From an uncultured Shewanella sp. (GTDB lineage Bacteria > Pseudomonadota > Gammaproteobacteria > Enterobacterales > Shewanellaceae): 64,000 nt of DNA. The position numbers were made by a program, and so were the translations under genes. Shown here piece after piece: positions 61,649-64,000 of this stretch. Each line of letters starts with the position of its first letter. Within the stretch, counting starts at the first letter, position 1. The notes beneath the pieces are model-generated. The model ran no database searches, was not told the DNA's origin, and was given only the letters and a program-made list of their open reading frames with translations. Location: contig NZ_CANMIO010000005.1 of assembly GCF_947497935.1 (NCBI RefSeq), positions 248,001-312,000 on the forward strand, given 5' to 3'.

Positions 61649-62080
61649 CTAAAGAAGAGGTGCCAATCGTTTTGCTGAAGATTTTACACTTTTACTGCAA
61701 CTGCTCACCTCACCCTTTAAAGCTAAAATATAATAACTTCCTGAGACCTCAAAGCGGAGCATAACTCCCCCTTTTTCAGCGTTATACAGAGGTACGAGTT
61801 CCAAATCCAGCTCTAGTTGAATAAATTGTTTTGCAATAGGACAACTAACACCTAACAGCTCACTACTAGTCGCTACCACGAGAGGCTTATCAGCTTGGTA
61901 TAAATAACTTTCACATTGGGTTTGCTCTTTAATATTATTCATCTCTTCTTGCAATATAGGGTCAGTCATCAGTTGTTGTGCACTTTTTTCCTCCAACAAT
62001 GGAGCGCCTGCTTGCACGGCATATGGATAGAAAAGTACCGAGCCCAATAATGCAACGCTGATATATTTAAACTTGAACAT
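61649..62080 (-). CDS. Exported hypothetical protein
   Basis: A 143-residue protein with a signal peptide (MFKFKYISVALLGSVLFYPY, cleavage after VQA), acidic mature sequence and three or four cysteines (CES, SCPIAK, SSCSK), compatible with a periplasmic disulphide protein. AGGAATACTAT precedes the ATG. No family recognised. It lies between two copies of an imperfect direct repeat. Confidence 0.6.
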   Translation of the reverse strand: MFKFKYISVALLGSVLFYPYAVQAGAPLLEEKSAQQLMTDPILQEEMNNIKEQTQCESYLYQADKPLVVATSSELLGVSCPIAKQFIQLELDLELVPLYNAEKGGVMLRFEVSGSYYILALKGEVSSCSKSVKSSAKRLAPLL

Positions 62081-62178
62081 ATAGTATTCCTATAAAAGTA
62101 TTATCTTATATAGCTGTATGATGGAGGTTACTCCCCCTAAGTGAGCCTATTGGCCCCTGATAACTTCCAGAGTCTATA

Positions 62179-62264
62179 ATAATAAATAGCTATTTTTCGC
62201 TGTTACATTTAACAGTAAAATTCATTTTACTTACTCAATGCGAACTGGCTCACCTATTTTAATT
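62179..62264 (-). repeat. Imperfect direct repeat, copy 2
   Basis: Matching partner of 61421-61510, about 100-185 bases upstream (minus strand) of the exported hypothetical gene. Both copies precede a minus-strand transcription unit. Confidence 0.6.
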
Positions 62265-62333
62265 AATACGAAGGCCGCTCATCGAAATAGCTTTTAGTCA
62301 CCGATAAAAATTAAATAAAATACAATGAAACAT

Positions 62334-62367
62334 AAAAAAACCGAGAATAGATGCCTCTATTCTCGGT
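62334..62367 (-). terminator. Terminator of the mtrB-like gene
   Basis: CCGAGAATAG-ATGCCT-CTATTCTCGG with an A7 run on the 5' side of the plus strand, which reads as GGTTTTTTT on the minus strand. About 190 bases past the mtrB-like stop. Confidence 0.85.
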
Positions 62368-62554
62368 AAAGATGGGAGCAAGTTTAATGAAACTTACTTT
62401 TTTTAGCTCGTGCACTTAAAAATGCCGCTCTTAAACAGCATTTAAAAGCGCCTTGCTTTTTTATATGATCATTTTTGTGTACCACACTCAGTTACAGCTA
62501 GTATGCCTTGCAGGGACGACAATAGCGCAGCCTCGTGAGTTACAGATCATTGCA

Positions 62555-64000
62555 TCAAAAACGATACTGCACAGTTGCAAGTATTAAATGGGCTTTGTAA
62601 TTATGATCTAACAGACCAAGCGTCGTTAACCCAGTCGGGCCTGTTCCAGGGTAATAATCAACTGGTAGTTGAGTATCATCGCTGTCTTCATAGGCTTCAA
62701 ACTCATAACGTAGTCCAACAACAAACTTCTGATTAATAGCATAATTTACGTATAAGTTTGCGTGATGACTTGTCGACTCATACATGCCAAACACATCATT
62801 GCCATCGAGGTAGCTGTCACTGAATGAGATAGCGAAATTGTAGTCACCACCAATGGTGATCCCCGCATCTTTAAAGCCGCTATAGGTAAAGCCAGCGCCA
62901 ACAAAACCAAACTCTTCATTGGTATCAGCAGCCCAGTAGCCGATATATTGACTCTTGCTACTTGCTTGTTGATTATCTAACCATTGATAACCACCGTCTG
63001 AACTCAGTAACAAGTCCTTAGTTACCTGCCAGCTTAGGCCTAAATCAAAACCATAATTGTTCGATTCAGTTAAACCTATGCTCGAATTGGTGTAGTCATC
63101 AAGCGAATAGTAGCCATGTGCGCTAATGGCAATACTGTCGATTGGCGTATGCGTAACAAATACTTCTGCTTTGCTGCTCTTTTTGTCCGCTAGATAATAT
63201 TTACGCATTAACTGATCTTCAGAGCCATTAACCGCGTCGTTATACAAGAACTGCGAACCGCCCTTATCTGCATAACTGCCTTTTACACGTAGATCCCACA
63301 TGTCAAAGCCAGTCGCGCGCCATTGGGCCCAGAAGATGTTGTCATCGGTTTCTTCACGGTCTTGATTCGTACGCTCTGTTTCAATGCGATCATAGCCCAC
63401 TTCAATGCGTTGACCCGCCATTAGCTGGTAGTTTGCACTGAGTTTGTAAGCACTGCGAGTTGTGTCATATGGCGTATTTTGAACAAGCTCTCCAGTCACA
63501 CCATCGATACTTACCTGCTCATATTCATGAAGATCTGTGTTGTTATCTCGATCTGAATAATCTACCGATGCATTAAGACGAAGTCCTTTCATTACGCGAC
63601 TAGAGAACTTTAGGTTGGCATCTAAGGTGTCAACCTCAGCATCGGCGCCTAGGTTACCGTCAGCAACACCTGTTAAGGTGATAAAATCACCATCTTGGCT
63701 CATATTACCGCTGGCCACGCGCCCTGCGATATAACTACGGTCAAAGATATAATTTCCTTGCAGAGTCACAAAGTGGGCTTGGTTATCAACAGCTTGAGCC
63801 GCATCAGCAAAACCAGGCTGCTCGATTGACAGTTTATCGATGTTATTGTCAAACCAACTGCCGTTATAACTTAACTCAGTGAACCAATTGACTCCCTTAA
63901 GGTTAATGCCGGCACGTAAGTTTTGCGTTGTGTGATCGACTGGCGCTGCAATGTTAATCGCATCAATGCTGCCGTTTGTCATGCTGCTGCGCTGCTTACC
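62555..64000 (-). CDS. MtrB/PioB-family decaheme-associated outer-membrane beta-barrel, C-terminal part
   Basis: The frame runs off the right edge (GKQRSSMTNGSIDAI is continuous with the ORF), so only the C-terminal 481 residues are seen. Repeating amphipathic strands, YDRIETERTNQDREETDDN, aromatic-rich turns and the final ATVQYRF with C-terminal Phe match MtrB/PioB barrels that sheath a periplasmic decaheme cytochrome for extracellular electron transfer. The usual partner genes (decaheme cytochrome, terminal reductase) would be beyond the window. MtrB, DmsF-like and other paralogues cannot be told apart here. Confidence 0.85.
   Translation of the reverse strand, partial: GKQRSSMTNGSIDAINIAAPVDHTTQNLRAGINLKGVNWFTELSYNGSWFDNNIDKLSIEQPGFADAAQAVDNQAHFVTLQGNYIFDRSYIAGRVASGNMSQDGDFITLTGVADGNLGADAEVDTLDANLKFSSRVMKGLRLNASVDYSDRDNNTDLHEYEQVSIDGVTGELVQNTPYDTTRSAYKLSANYQLMAGQRIEVGYDRIETERTNQDREETDDNIFWAQWRATGFDMWDLRVKGSYADKGGSQFLYNDAVNGSEDQLMRKYYLADKKSSKAEVFVTHTPIDSIAISAHGYYSLDDYTNSSIGLTESNNYGFDLGLSWQVTKDLLLSSDGGYQWLDNQQASSKSQYIGYWAADTNEEFGFVGAGFTYSGFKDAGITIGGDYNFAISFSDSYLDGNDVFGMYESTSHHANLYVNYAINQKFVVGLRYEFEAYEDSDDTQLPVDYYPGTGPTGLTTLGLLDHNYKAHLILATVQYRF

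Noticed and set aside
62440..62465. Hairpin AAAAGC-GCCTT-GCTTTTTT as a terminator
   Set aside because: The stem is short and in plus orientation, where no gene ends; the minus-strand terminator at 62334-62367 is far better.

Overview
The window looks like a chromosomal segment of a Shewanella-type marine gammaproteobacterium. The evidence is the serC/aroA/cmk/rpsA/ihfB/lapAB block, gyrA next to ubiG and nrdAB, thrS-infC-rpmI-rplT, and an MtrB/PioB-family decaheme-associated outer-membrane barrel at the right edge. The species call is an inference from gene content; no rRNA or tRNA gene was seen.

Layout. 0-8.5 kb: minus-strand housekeeping genes (lapB, lapA, ihfB, rpsA, cmk, aroA, serC), with an aspartate/aromatic aminotransferase on the plus strand between aroA and serC. 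8.5-19.3 kb: an exported serine hydrolase, gyrA (minus), ubiG plus a HAD phosphatase, and nrdA-nrdB-yfaE behind a NrdR-type operator. 19.3-22 kb: an accessory pocket with three related copies of a degenerate dispersed repeat, one of them a MITE-like element with 10-bp terminal inverted repeats, plus a hypothetical gene and a YgiW-type OB-fold protein. 22-38 kb: fadH, sppA, ansA, a YeaC-like protein, a zinc ribbon, an M14 carboxypeptidase, trxB, thrS-infC-rpmI-rplT (infC starts at an AUA codon directly after thrS), a pteridine-reductase-like SDR, ribE and norM.

38-52 kb: a long cobalamin uptake/salvage operon behind a cobalamin riboswitch: btuB, btuD, btuC, cobU, btuF, a second cobU, a cobC with a 12-bp minisatellite in its coding sequence, a divergent cobT, cobQ, cobB, cobS, cobO, then an unassigned TIM-barrel protein and a PEBP-family protein. 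A second cobalamin-riboswitch operon on the minus strand (cbiB, cobD, a second cobC; 58.3-61.4 kb) supplies the aminopropanol arm. Together they cover uptake, corrinoid adenosylation, cobyrinate and cobyrate amidation, cobinamide formation, GDP activation and lower-ligand attachment. No corrin-ring synthesis genes are in the window.

52-58 kb: remnants of a RAYT-type transposase and a LuxR-type HTH, brnQ preceded by a 20-codon leader peptide with six consecutive valine codons (an attenuation-type arrangement), an alpha/beta-hydrolase remnant, and a radical SAM protein with a Cx4Cx2C cluster motif. The right end holds an exported hypothetical protein, an imperfect direct repeat upstream of two minus-strand units, and the 3' part of the mtrB-like gene. 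The strongest points for follow-up are the brnQ valine leader, the coding minisatellite in cobC, the unassigned TIM-barrel in the B12 operon, the two cobU copies and the AUA start of infC.
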